Source: Lactobacillus melliventris (lineage in GTDB: Bacteria; Bacillota; Bacilli; Lactobacillales; Lactobacillaceae). From it: 64,000 bases of DNA. The position numbers were made by a program, and so were the translations under genes. Below the pieces are notes generated by a model that ran no database searches, had not been told where the DNA came from, and was given only the letters and a program-made list of their open reading frames with translations. The DNA lies in assembly GCF_013346935.1 (NCBI RefSeq), contig NZ_JAAEEB010000003.1, positions 62,001-126,000 on the forward strand, written 5' to 3'. Numbering within the stretch: position 1 is the stretch's first letter; each line of letters starts with the position of its first letter. Shown here one piece after another: positions 53,109-61,807 of the stretch.

Positions 53109-54320
53109 TTAGTCATATACAATAACCGGCTCATGCTTACTTACATTGTGCCAGACTTGTTTAATTTCCCTAGGCTTAATATTAACGCAGCCGTGTGAGC
53201 CGCCTCTTAAATAAGCTTTTTTACTCCAGTCACCGCGCCAGCCAGCATCGTGAAAACCGCAACCAGTCAAGGTAAACGGCATCCAGTAACTGACAGGTGA
53301 AGCGTATTTGGAGCCATCATTGTTGCGTCCACGCAGTACCGCATGGCGTTGCTTATAGTGAATATACCAGACTCCTTGAGGAGTGCGGTTATTTTTATTA
53401 CCATCCTTTGTCCCAGTAACAACATCGTTAAGGTGAACAACCACCTTGCCTTTGCGCACAATCCACATTTCCTGCTTTTGCAGAGAAACTACAATATAGT
53501 CATCACCTATGCCATGATTATTTAAGCCGTAGCCTAAACCATAAGTGCTGTAGCCAAGACCATAAATATAATTTTTGCCGTCCAGATTTTTAGTTCCATT
53601 CAAAAATGCCTGCTCAACAGCTGTTTGTGCTCTTTTGACATGCACGCCCCAGCCATAGCTTTGGTTTTTAACACTAATTTTCTTTCCTGCAACTTTATTG
53701 CCTTTTGGAACCGCAAAACTATAGCTTTGATGAATTGTTGAAACATCCTGGTCAATTTTATTAAGCTTTGCCGTTAAGTTTTCGCTGTTAAGAAAAGTGT
53801 ACTTACCTTTTCTATAAATTGCCTGGTTAATTAATTTTTGTGCTTTGAGTTTATAAACTTTGCCTGCAACATGGTAATTAACTACGGCGTTGCTCATCGT
53901 TTGCATTTTTTTGTTAGCGGCATCCAGATCAGTATTGCGGTATTCATAGCTTTGCTTATTGGGCATAGTTGTATGTTGCTTTTTAAAATAAGCGGCAACT
54001 TCCCGCTTTTTAATAGTCTTGCTGCTAGGGTCACATTCAAGTGCAACTTTACCATTTTCCAGGGAAACCATGTTGTTCGCTTTCCGATTAATTTTGGCAG
54101 TTGCTTTATTAATTGTTAAGTTTCCAACTTCTACGCCATAAATGTTAACATTAGGGTTAAAATGATTTGTAGCGAATGCTTTAGCCTGCTTTTGCGCTTC
54201 GACGTGATTGTTATATAACACCACGCCAAATACAACTGCTAAAATCAGAACTATTCCGATAATAATTAAAAGCAAGTTATTGCGGTTATTGTATTTTTTT
54301 AAATTTCTTTTTGATTGCAT
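53109..54320 (-). CDS. L,D-transpeptidase (YkuD) with peptidoglycan-binding domain
   Basis: 403 residues from ATG 54320 with GGTGG 8 nt upstream; the frame before it is not coding. One N-terminal TM helix (about 16-36) anchors the protein outside the membrane. Residues about 90-220 resemble the PG_binding_4 (YoaR-like) domain. The C-terminal YkuD domain shows DDYIVVSLQKQEMWIV, TPQGVWYI, GFHDAGWR and the catalytic SHGCVNI. It makes or edits L,D cross-links, or attaches proteins or polymers to peptidoglycan. Confidence 0.92.
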   Translation of the reverse strand: MQSKRNLKKYNNRNNLLLIIIGIVLILAVVFGVVLYNNHVEAQKQAKAFATNHFNPNVNIYGVEVGNLTINKATAKINRKANNMVSLENGKVALECDPSSKTIKKREVAAYFKKQHTTMPNKQSYEYRNTDLDAANKKMQTMSNAVVNYHVAGKVYKLKAQKLINQAIYRKGKYTFLNSENLTAKLNKIDQDVSTIHQSYSFAVPKGNKVAGKKISVKNQSYGWGVHVKRAQTAVEQAFLNGTKNLDGKNYIYGLGYSTYGLGYGLNNHGIGDDYIVVSLQKQEMWIVRKGKVVVHLNDVVTGTKDGNKNNRTPQGVWYIHYKQRHAVLRGRNNDGSKYASPVSYWMPFTLTGCGFHDAGWRGDWSKKAYLRGGSHGCVNIKPREIKQVWHNVSKHEPVIVYD

Positions 54321-54431
54321 AAGTTCTACCACCGTTGGAATTTTCAAAAAATAATTGCGGTTACAGTTTACCATCTATTGCGGCCCTAGTAAAATGCAAG
54401 ATATAAGAATGTTTTTGGGAGGGATTGCTCA

Positions 54432-55226
54432 ATGGAAAATGACCCATTAGTGTTTGACGTTAACATAGCTAAAGAAAAGCCTAATTCTTATCATAAAGTT
54501 AAAAATAATTCTGGCTGTCCCTTTTGTGATGTGGCGGGTTTGACCCATATCTTAAAAAAACAGGGTGGGATGATTTGGCTTGATAATAAATACCATACGT
54601 TACGTGATACGGTTCAGACTGTTTTGATTGAGTCCAATAAGCATCAAGGAGATATTACCACTTATTCGCTTGATTATAATCGTTCTTTGATGCGTTTTTC
54701 ATTATCATGCTTTAAGCAGATGAATGATTCACACAAGTTCAGATCGGTTTTATGGTATAAAAATTATGGCGAAAATTCTGGTGGCTCTCTTGCACACCCC
54801 CACATGCAAATAGTGGGTCTGGAAAAGTTGGATGGTTATAAATATATTCAACCCAATAATTTTGAGGGCATAAGTCTTTTTAATAAAGATGGGGTTGAGG
54901 TTAACGTGAGCACACATCCAATTCAGGGCTACATTGAACTTGATTTTAATCTTCTTAATGAAAACAGTATTGATGAGTGGTCGGACTGGATTCAAAGCGG
55001 AGCAAAGTATATGCTAAAAGTTTTATCAAAAGGGCGTAATAACTCCTATAACTTGTTTTTCTATCCGCGCTTTGATCGGGGTATTTGTGCTAAATTGATC
55101 TTGCGTTATACGGCATCACCGTATTTTGTCGGTTATAAGCTCTCACAGGTAGATAACCGAGAGAAACTGCTCACTGAAGCCGAAAACTTTAAGCATTTCT
55201 TTGAATATGGATCAGTTTTAGAATAG
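54432..55226 (+). CDS. GalT-like/HIT-superfamily protein (DUF4931 type)
   Basis: A 264-residue protein. GCPFCDVAG is the zinc Cys-x-x-Cys, and SGGSLAHPHMQIVGL contains the HPH motif of the galactose-1-phosphate uridylyltransferase/HIT fold. It is shorter than true GalT and not near other gal genes, so it is best described as a GalT-like nucleotidyl transferase or hydrolase of unknown substrate. GGGAGGG precedes the ATG. Confidence 0.78.
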   Translation: MENDPLVFDVNIAKEKPNSYHKVKNNSGCPFCDVAGLTHILKKQGGMIWLDNKYHTLRDTVQTVLIESNKHQGDITTYSLDYNRSLMRFSLSCFKQMNDSHKFRSVLWYKNYGENSGGSLAHPHMQIVGLEKLDGYKYIQPNNFEGISLFNKDGVEVNVSTHPIQGYIELDFNLLNENSIDEWSDWIQSGAKYMLKVLSKGRNNSYNLFFYPRFDRGICAKLILRYTASPYFVGYKLSQVDNREKLLTEAENFKHFFEYGSVLE

Positions 55227-55345
55227 AAATTCTTATGGTTTTAGAGCGTTAAATATTATTAAAACTAATCCATAACGGAGAAATTATTTGCGACTAATAA
55301 GATCAAGCAATATAATAGCAAGGTGTTTTTTTAAGGAGGATGAAA

Positions 55346-55960
55346 ATGCACAGAAAAGAAACAAAAAACCTGGCTATTACTGCTATATTTGTCGCAATCT
55401 TTTTATTGCAAACTCTCATACCCAATATTGGTTACATTCGCATACTACCAACTTTGCCTGCTGTAACGACTATTCCGTTGACTGTTGCCGTTTATTCTTT
55501 GCTTATGGGGCCAATTGCTGGGACTTTCTTTGGCATTTTCTGGGGCATTGCCCGCATGGTGCAGGCATATACTCAGCCTGGCGATATTGTCAGCCTGATG
55601 CTTTTCCAGAACTTTCTAATTGCCGTAGTTCCCAGCGTCCTAGCAGGCTTTTTCCCAGGAATGATTGGAAAATTCACGGCTAAAAAGAAAAGCAGTGTTA
55701 AAGAAATAAGCTACACGATTGCAGGCGCAGTGACTTCTTTAACTAACACTGCTTTTGTAATACTATTAACCAGTCTGGTTTTCATGGGTAATTCCGCTAA
55801 ATTACTAGGACATTTAGGCAGTTTTAGTCAAGGTACACCTTTAATTACAGCTTTAATAGTTGCTCTCGGCTTGAATGGACTTGTGGAAGCAGTATTTACA
55901 GCTATTGTGACACCAATTATTGTTACTCCACTCGACAAAGTTTTACGTAGATTGGGTTAA
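55346..55960 (+). CDS. ECF transporter substrate-binding (S) component
   Basis: 204 residues from ATG 55346, which is 6 nt after AAGGAGG; the ATG at 55340 abuts that site. About six TM helices, with N-terminal TKNLAITAIFVAIFLLQTLIPNIG and ILPTLPAVTTIPLTVAVYSLLMGPIAGTFFGIFWG, resemble vitamin-specific S components that work with a shared EcfAA'T energising module encoded elsewhere. The vitamin cannot be named with confidence; pantothenate-type S components look similar. No riboswitch is visible upstream. Confidence 0.8.
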   Translation: MHRKETKNLAITAIFVAIFLLQTLIPNIGYIRILPTLPAVTTIPLTVAVYSLLMGPIAGTFFGIFWGIARMVQAYTQPGDIVSLMLFQNFLIAVVPSVLAGFFPGMIGKFTAKKKSSVKEISYTIAGAVTSLTNTAFVILLTSLVFMGNSAKLLGHLGSFSQGTPLITALIVALGLNGLVEAVFTAIVTPIIVTPLDKVLRRLG

Positions 55961-56027
55961 AAATGATATTTTTAATAAAAAGTTAACATTTTATGCTAGC
56001 CACTATTATTAGGAAAATAACATTGAT

Positions 56028-56061
56028 ATAAGTCTTTCAATTTCTGAAAGGCTTATTTTTT
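56028..56061 (+). terminator. Intrinsic terminator of the ECF S gene
   Basis: ATAAGTCTTTCA pairs with TGAAAGGCTTAT (one G-T pair) around ATTTC, followed by six T. Confidence 0.85.
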
Positions 56062-56062
56062 A

Positions 56063-56091
56063 TTGACATTCTTGTTTTCTTTCATTAGTGT
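56063..56091 (+). promoter_or_regulatory. Promoter of the BceA-type ABC operon
   Basis: TTGACA (56063-56068), a 17-nt spacer and TAGTGT (56086-56091), about 45 nt before the start codon. Confidence 0.6.
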
Positions 56092-56134
56092 ATTAGATAA
56101 ATAGTACAGAAGTATTACAACGAGGACTTTACAA

Positions 56135-56884
56135 ATGACTGAAATTTTACGAGTAGATCAAGTTACTAAAACATACGGCAAGCGGGGCGAAAAGCAATAC
56201 CAGGCTTTAAAAGGAGTTAATTTTGCAGTTAATTCGGGTGAATTTGTAGCCATTATGGGAGCTTCGGGTTCTGGTAAAACAACTTTGCTTAATATTTTGT
56301 CAACTTTAGACAAGCCAACAACTGGTAATGTTTTTATTAATCACCAAGACAACAGTACTTTAAACGCTAATCAGTTGGCGGATTTTAGAAGTAAGCAAAT
56401 TGGCTTTATTTTTCAGGATTTTAATCTCTTGGAGAATTTAACTAATCGTGAAAACATTGCCTTGCCTTTAAGTTTAAGGGGCATCTCTCCCAGGAAAATC
56501 GATCCCTTAGTTGATAAAATTGCAACTAGGTTAGGGATTAAAGAGATATTGCCCAAGTATCCTGCTGAGGTATCCGGTGGGCAAAAGCAAAGGGTAGCAG
56601 CAGCTAGGGCCTTAGTGCATGAACCGGCAATCCTACTTGCAGACGAGCCGACGGGGGCCTTGGATTCTAAAAGTGCCCGTGAATTGCTCTTTACTATGGC
56701 AGATTTGAATCAAAACGATGATATTACTACTCTCATGGTTACCCATGACCCGTTTGCTGCCAGCTTTGCCAGTCGCATTTTATTTATTAAAGATGGCAAG
56801 ATTGGCGAGCAAATGTTAAAAAAGGGGCAGTCCAGACAAGAATTTTACCATCTACTAATTGATCACTTAGACACTGATGAATAA
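56135..56884 (+). CDS. ABC transporter ATP-binding protein, BceA/MacB type
   Basis: A 249-residue ATPase: Walker A GASGSGKTT, signature VSGGQKQR, Walker B ILLADEPTGALDSKSA, switch His in VTHDP. This subfamily pairs with FtsX-type permeases (BceB) that protect against peptide antibiotics such as bacitracin or lantibiotics, or drive lipid-related sensing. It is followed after 11 bases by the first permease, and its ribosome site for that gene is AAGGAG. No BceRS two-component system lies nearby; an Rgg-type regulator is downstream instead. Confidence 0.9.
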   Translation: MTEILRVDQVTKTYGKRGEKQYQALKGVNFAVNSGEFVAIMGASGSGKTTLLNILSTLDKPTTGNVFINHQDNSTLNANQLADFRSKQIGFIFQDFNLLENLTNRENIALPLSLRGISPRKIDPLVDKIATRLGIKEILPKYPAEVSGGQKQRVAAARALVHEPAILLADEPTGALDSKSARELLFTMADLNQNDDITTLMVTHDPFAASFASRILFIKDGKIGEQMLKKGQSRQEFYHLLIDHLDTDE

Positions 56885-56895
56885 GGAGAACAAAA

Positions 56896-58701
56896 ATGAT
56901 TTGGAAGTTGTCCTTAACTGGAATCAAAAGTCGTTTTAAAGATTACGCGGTTTTGTTTTCCGGCTTGGTTGTTGCCAGCATGATTTTTTACATGTTCCTC
57001 ACAATCACTATTAATCCCACTTTTATTAAAAATGATATTGCAGCACCAAGTAATTATGTTCGGTTCACCTTTGGCTTTGGTATTGTCTTGCTGGTAATTA
57101 TTACTGCTATTTATCTGGTTTATGCTAATTCTTTTTTATTGAGCATGCGCAAACACGATTATGGCATGTACATGATGCTGGGAGCTAAAAGCACTAAAAT
57201 CGGTGCACTAATTTTTTTGGAAACTCTGATAACTGGTATTTTGGCCACAATAGTGGGTATTCTGCTAGGCTTTGGTCTGACTGCCATTGTATCTCAGCTC
57301 CTGATTTCGCGCTTGGATTTGACCGTGAAGCATTTTGCTGTTGTTTTGCCTAATGCTGTTATCTGGACAATCATTTTCTTCATTTTGATTTTCTTATTTG
57401 GCGCTTTAAAAAATGTCCGCAAATTAACTAGAACACCGGTAATTGAACTATTGCGCGATGATCAAAAGCCGGTCGCATACAAGCGTCAGCCAGTCTTGCA
57501 CTGGATTCAAGGAACGCTGGGACTAGTGCTTTTAGCTGCAGGCTACTTTATTTTGGGTCTTCCCGGTGGCGCTATTTTATTCATTATTCCAGCAGCACTG
57601 GTAACGATAGTTGCCGGCTCATATTTCACATTTAATGCTTTTTTCAGTGCGCTGATTGGGTTCTTACTTAACCGCAGAAGCTTTTCTTATCATGGCATTC
57701 GGATTTTTACCTTAGGCCAATTGAAGTTTCGGCTGCATGATTATACGCGGATTTTAACCGTGGTTTCACTGCTTTTTGCCTTGGCGCTTGGAGCTATCAC
57801 TGTGGGACTTAATTTCAGTACCCTCAGTGAGCAGCTTAAAGGCAATTTCTATTATGACACTACTATTATCAGTGACTCACCCAAAGTCACGCAGGCTGAA
57901 AATAAACTGACCATCACCCGTCAGCAAACTTTTCATTATAAGGAACAAGGCAAGTATTTATACTTTAATCGCAGTGAATTTACTAATAATCCAGTTAAAA
58001 ACGTTAAGTTTTATATGAAAAATGGCCAGCCTGCCTACAAGACGATCGACTTGCCTATTAAAAAATTAGATGTGCCAGCAACATACGCTAACAACGCTTT
58101 TGGCGCTATGGTTCCTAATGGTATCGCTAAAATTATTCGCTTGGTTTCACCTGAAAAATGGGCGGCAAAAACGGGCCGAAAGAAGTTTGTCAGCTTCGTA
58201 AATGTGAAAAACTTTGATCAAGATTACTCTACTATCTTGAAATTGCAAAAACAGCAATTAAAAGAAAATCCCGCTTATGCGGATATTTATACCTCCAGTA
58301 AGGCTGGCAGTTACCAGTTAATCAAGAATTTCAGCAGCGGTTTTGAATTTATGGGCTTCTTTTTAGGTTTTGCCTTCCTAACCATGCTGGCTTCAACCTT
58401 AATGTTCAAGGTTTTAAGTGGAGCAGCTAGTGACAAGGTGCGTTACCAAATGCTATTTGAGATTGGCACAAGGGTGAAAATATTGCGCCAATCCATTAGA
58501 AATGAGATAGGGGTTCTGTTTCTTTTGCCCGGTGTGTTGGGCGTGATCGATGTTCTCTTTGGCTTAAGATTATTTAAACTACTCTTACCGCACCCCTACC
58601 AGAACTTGTGGATTCCTTTTACGATTTTTATCGTGCTTTATCTCATTTATTACTTATTAACGGTGAAATTATATGAAAAAATCGTGCTCGCACATGAATA
58701 A
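56896..58701 (+). CDS. BceB-type ABC permease, copy 1
   Basis: A 601-residue permease with ten predicted TM helices and an extracellular domain of about 165 residues (about 312-475) between TM7 and TM8, the layout of BceB. The N-terminal MIWKLSLTGIKSRFKDY, the block FLLSMRKHDYGMYMMLGAKSTKIG and a C-terminal FtsX block FEFMGFFLGFAFLTMLASTLMFK are shared with copy 2. The extracellular domain would recognise the peptide antibiotic or its lipid target. Confidence 0.88.
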   Translation: MIWKLSLTGIKSRFKDYAVLFSGLVVASMIFYMFLTITINPTFIKNDIAAPSNYVRFTFGFGIVLLVIITAIYLVYANSFLLSMRKHDYGMYMMLGAKSTKIGALIFLETLITGILATIVGILLGFGLTAIVSQLLISRLDLTVKHFAVVLPNAVIWTIIFFILIFLFGALKNVRKLTRTPVIELLRDDQKPVAYKRQPVLHWIQGTLGLVLLAAGYFILGLPGGAILFIIPAALVTIVAGSYFTFNAFFSALIGFLLNRRSFSYHGIRIFTLGQLKFRLHDYTRILTVVSLLFALALGAITVGLNFSTLSEQLKGNFYYDTTIISDSPKVTQAENKLTITRQQTFHYKEQGKYLYFNRSEFTNNPVKNVKFYMKNGQPAYKTIDLPIKKLDVPATYANNAFGAMVPNGIAKIIRLVSPEKWAAKTGRKKFVSFVNVKNFDQDYSTILKLQKQQLKENPAYADIYTSSKAGSYQLIKNFSSGFEFMGFFLGFAFLTMLASTLMFKVLSGAASDKVRYQMLFEIGTRVKILRQSIRNEIGVLFLLPGVLGVIDVLFGLRLFKLLLPHPYQNLWIPFTIFIVLYLIYYLLTVKLYEKIVLAHE

Positions 58702-58755
58702 AATTGGCGCAGGAATTAATACAAGTTTGTTTTTAGTAAAAGAAAAGGAGCAGTA

Positions 58756-60570
58756 ATGATTTGGAAACTGTCCGTGACGGGAATTAAGAATAGGCTAAAA
58801 GATTATCTAGTATTGTTTTCCGGCTTGATTGTTGCCAGCATGATTTTCTACATGTTTTTATCAATTGCTACTAACCCTGTGTTTATTAGTAAAGATATTT
58901 ATGGCAGAGAAGCATACCTGAATTATATTTTTACCTTTGGTATTATTCTGCTTGTGATCATTACCTCGGTTTATCTTGTTTATGCTAATTCATTTTTGCT
59001 GAGCATGCGTAAACATGATTATGGTATGTATATGATGCTTGGGGCCAAAAGCACCCGTATTGGCTTACTCATTTTTTGTGAAACTCTGTTAACTGGTTTC
59101 TTGGCTGTTTTGCTTGGAATAATATTGGGTCTAGGTCTGACAACAGTAATTACCAAAGTACTGGTAGGTAAGTTAGGACTGGAAATTACTCACTATAAGG
59201 CAATATTGCCGAGCGCCATAATAGGAACATTGATTTTCTTTGTTATTATCTTTCTCTTGGGTGCACTGGGCAATATGCACAAGCTTACTCGTACCCCTGT
59301 AATCGACCTGTTACATGAAGATCAAACTCCAATTAATCTAAATCATCATCCAGTTTTACGGGGAATTGAAGCGGTTTGCGGTGTACTTTTGCTAGCGGTC
59401 GGTTACTATGTAATGACTTTACCTACTAACTATATTTATCTTCTTATTCCCACCGCGTTAGTAACAATTATTGTCGGTTCTTTCTTTGTCTTTAATGGCG
59501 TCTTCACGGCTATTATTAACTTTCTACTTAATAAAAAATCTTTTTCATATCGTGGTATTAATGAATTTACTCTGGGTCAATTGAAATTTCGTTTGCAAAG
59601 TTACACCAAGGTATTAACTACGATTTCAATCCTTTTTGCCTTGGCTCTTGGTGCAATTACCGTGGGACTTAATTTTGGTTCCATGAAAGATGAAGCGCAA
59701 AAAGGGATTTATTATGATGCTACAATTATCAGTCAAACGCCAGCAGTTAAAAAAGCAGAAGCCAAGTTAACTATTACTAATAAGCAAACATATCATTACA
59801 AAGAAAAGGGGATGCATCTCTACTTTAACCGAGCGGAATTTAACAAGCAGCCGCTGAAAGAAGTAGCAGTTTATTTTCATGACAGTCAAAACAATTCCCC
59901 CACTTATAAAGTAAAAACGCTGGCTACTGCTAAACTGGATAAACCGCAAACTACGGAAAATAGTATTTTCAGTCAGATGGTGCCTAATGGTCTTCCTAAG
60001 AAGATACATCTAGTTTCACCAAAAAGGTGGCAGAGTATTGGTGGTCAGAAAAAATTTGTCAGCTACATTAACGTCAAAGACTTTGTCCACGATTTTCCGG
60101 TGATCAATCAAATTCAAAAGCAGCAATTGAGGGAAAATCGTAACTACAAAGATACTTACCTTAATTCAAAGCCATACTATTATAGCAATGTGCTCGGCTT
60201 TACTAGTGCGTTTGAATTTATGGGCTTTTTCTTAGGATTAGCTTTTTTGACCATGCTGGCTTCTACTTTGATGTTTAAAGTTTTGAGTGGTGCTGCCAGT
60301 GACAAGGTTCGCTACCAGATGTTGCATGAAATTGGTGCTAGGCCACGATTATTGCGTAGTTCAATCAGAAAAGAAATTGGTACTTTGTTTACTATGCCTG
60401 CCATTTTAGGTATAGTCGATGTTTTTTGTGGGTTACAACTGTTTCGTTCGTTGCTGAAGTCACCTTACCATAATATTTGGATTCCATTTACTATTTTTAT
60501 TGTTCTCTATTTAGGCTATTATTTGTTAACAGTTACTCTATATGAAAAAATTGTACTTACAAAAAAATAA
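58756..60570 (+). CDS. BceB-type ABC permease, copy 2
   Basis: A 604-residue paralogue of copy 1, arranged in tandem and separated by 54 bases, with AAAGGAG before the ATG. TM segments and the FtsX blocks are well conserved while the extracellular loop (about 310-475) differs more. A single BceA with two full BceB copies could mean two alternative complexes with different specificities, or a heterodimer; the sequence does not decide. Confidence 0.88.
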   Translation: MIWKLSVTGIKNRLKDYLVLFSGLIVASMIFYMFLSIATNPVFISKDIYGREAYLNYIFTFGIILLVIITSVYLVYANSFLLSMRKHDYGMYMMLGAKSTRIGLLIFCETLLTGFLAVLLGIILGLGLTTVITKVLVGKLGLEITHYKAILPSAIIGTLIFFVIIFLLGALGNMHKLTRTPVIDLLHEDQTPINLNHHPVLRGIEAVCGVLLLAVGYYVMTLPTNYIYLLIPTALVTIIVGSFFVFNGVFTAIINFLLNKKSFSYRGINEFTLGQLKFRLQSYTKVLTTISILFALALGAITVGLNFGSMKDEAQKGIYYDATIISQTPAVKKAEAKLTITNKQTYHYKEKGMHLYFNRAEFNKQPLKEVAVYFHDSQNNSPTYKVKTLATAKLDKPQTTENSIFSQMVPNGLPKKIHLVSPKRWQSIGGQKKFVSYINVKDFVHDFPVINQIQKQQLRENRNYKDTYLNSKPYYYSNVLGFTSAFEFMGFFLGLAFLTMLASTLMFKVLSGAASDKVRYQMLHEIGARPRLLRSSIRKEIGTLFTMPAILGIVDVFCGLQLFRSLLKSPYHNIWIPFTIFIVLYLGYYLLTVTLYEKIVLTKK

Positions 60571-60656
60571 TTATAAAAAGACTGGATTTTGAAGTTCATC
60601 CTAAAATTGGACTAGTATCTCCTAAAGCTGTAGAAATTTATGCAACATTTCGCGAC

Positions 60657-60698
60657 AAAAAATAAGCAAAGTCGATTGGACTGTTGCTTATTTTTTAA
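60657..60698 (+). terminator. Intrinsic terminator of the BceAB operon
   Basis: AAAAAATAAGCAA pairs perfectly with TTGCTTATTTTTT; inside it GTC can pair with GAC. Confidence 0.88.
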
Positions 60699-60795
60699 CT
60701 TTCTTCATAACTTAACGATATGTTTAGCATATTTTGGCTATAATGAGAAAGAGTGGAATGTCATATTTGATAGCTTAAAATTAGGAGAAATAAAA

Positions 60796-61644
60796 ATGAC
60801 AATTGGGGAGCTGCTAAAAAATTATCGGATAAGTCAAAGAAAAACACAGAAGCAGTGGGCAAAAGATATAATAAGTCCTTCATTCTATGCGAAAGTAGAG
60901 AAAAACTTAAACCGAATTTCTGCAGAAGATTTAATAGACTTGTTACATTCTAACCAAATTTCACTAATTGATTTTTTTGGTAAATTGAATCAAAGTGATA
61001 AAACTCTCCATCAACAAAAATTGGAAATAAGTAGAATGGCAAATGAAGCATATTATCGAAACTCTAAAAAAGGATTACAGCAATTACGAGATATGGTAGT
61101 AGAGAGTAGTTTACCGGATAAAGATGATGAAATACTTATTATTAATATTTATATTGCAATAATTGATAAAGATATTACACATTTGGATAGAAATGCTATA
61201 AATAAAATGAAAGAAAAAGTTTTTAATATTGCGAATTTTGATGAAGATGGTTTGATTTTATATTGTAACTTCATGAGCTTTTATAATTTGAATAGCAACT
61301 TGGTGCTATCTAAAAGGTTAGTAAAGCAGTTTATTGGATCCAGCAGTGTCAAAATACAAAAAGTAGTTTTGGGTATCGTTATCAACATGTTGATTTTGTG
61401 TATTCAAGACGAAAAATTTGAAGAAACAGAAACTTTTATTAATTATGCAAATCAAATTAAAGCACAGCCAGATATATTCTTTTATAAAGAAGTAATACCC
61501 GTATTTGATAATGTAGTTAAATATCATTATGAACATGATAAGAAATATATAGATACGGCGACGAAAATAATTGACAGTATTAAATTAGCTGGTATGTCTG
61601 AATACGGTAAAGATTTAGAAAAACTTTTAATTGCAAATAAATAA
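60796..61644 (+). CDS. Rgg/GadR/MutR-family regulator
   Basis: 282 residues from ATG 60796 (TTAGGAG upstream); the longer frame from 60640 runs through the terminator. The N-terminal helix-turn-helix IGELLKNYRISQRKTQKQWAKDIISPSFYAKVEKNLNRIS is followed by a TPR-like helical C-terminal domain typical of Rgg regulators, which respond to short peptides. It lies between BceB-type permease genes, so it may control bacteriocin or peptide-resistance genes. No short hydrophobic peptide gene was seen beside it. Confidence 0.85.
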   Translation: MTIGELLKNYRISQRKTQKQWAKDIISPSFYAKVEKNLNRISAEDLIDLLHSNQISLIDFFGKLNQSDKTLHQQKLEISRMANEAYYRNSKKGLQQLRDMVVESSLPDKDDEILIINIYIAIIDKDITHLDRNAINKMKEKVFNIANFDEDGLILYCNFMSFYNLNSNLVLSKRLVKQFIGSSSVKIQKVVLGIVINMLILCIQDEKFEETETFINYANQIKAQPDIFFYKEVIPVFDNVVKYHYEHDKKYIDTATKIIDSIKLAGMSEYGKDLEKLLIANK

Positions 61645-61676
61645 ACTTAAAAAGATTTTATTTGATTGTGCTAAGT

Positions 61677-61709
61677 CCCCAAAGTTGCATAATTTTGGGG
61701 TTTCTTTTC
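61677..61709 (+). terminator. Intrinsic terminator of the Rgg gene
   Basis: CCCCAAA pairs with TTTGGGG around a 10-nt loop, followed by TTTCTTTTC. Confidence 0.8.
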
Positions 61710-61771
61710 AATAAATAAAAACAAAAAGTTAAGAAACGTTCAAAATATTGGCTAGCTCATTTTAAAGTTGG

Positions 61772-61787
61772 TAGCGCTAACTATAAT
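61772..61787 (+). promoter_or_regulatory. Promoter with overlapping palindrome
   Basis: A TATAAT (61782-61787) is immediately preceded by the palindrome TAGCGCTA (61772-61779), which would be a convenient operator for the neighbouring Rgg protein or another regulator. GGTGG at 61799-61803 follows. Confidence 0.4.
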
Positions 61788-61807
61788 TAATTCAAAAGGT
61801 GGTCTAC

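Noticed and set aside
55288-55683. Plus-strand frame overlapping the ECF S component
   Set aside because: The overlapping frame encodes the hydrophobic family protein; this one is a low-quality alternative reading.
60570-60659. Open stretch reading KRLDFEVHPKIG... after the second permease
   Set aside because: About 28 codons with no start codon or ribosome site, ending in the terminator. It might be a gene remnant, but evidence is too thin.
60640-60795. Upstream extension of the Rgg regulator frame
   Set aside because: It reads through the terminator of the permease operon; the ATG at 60796 has a good ribosome site and begins the helix-turn-helix.
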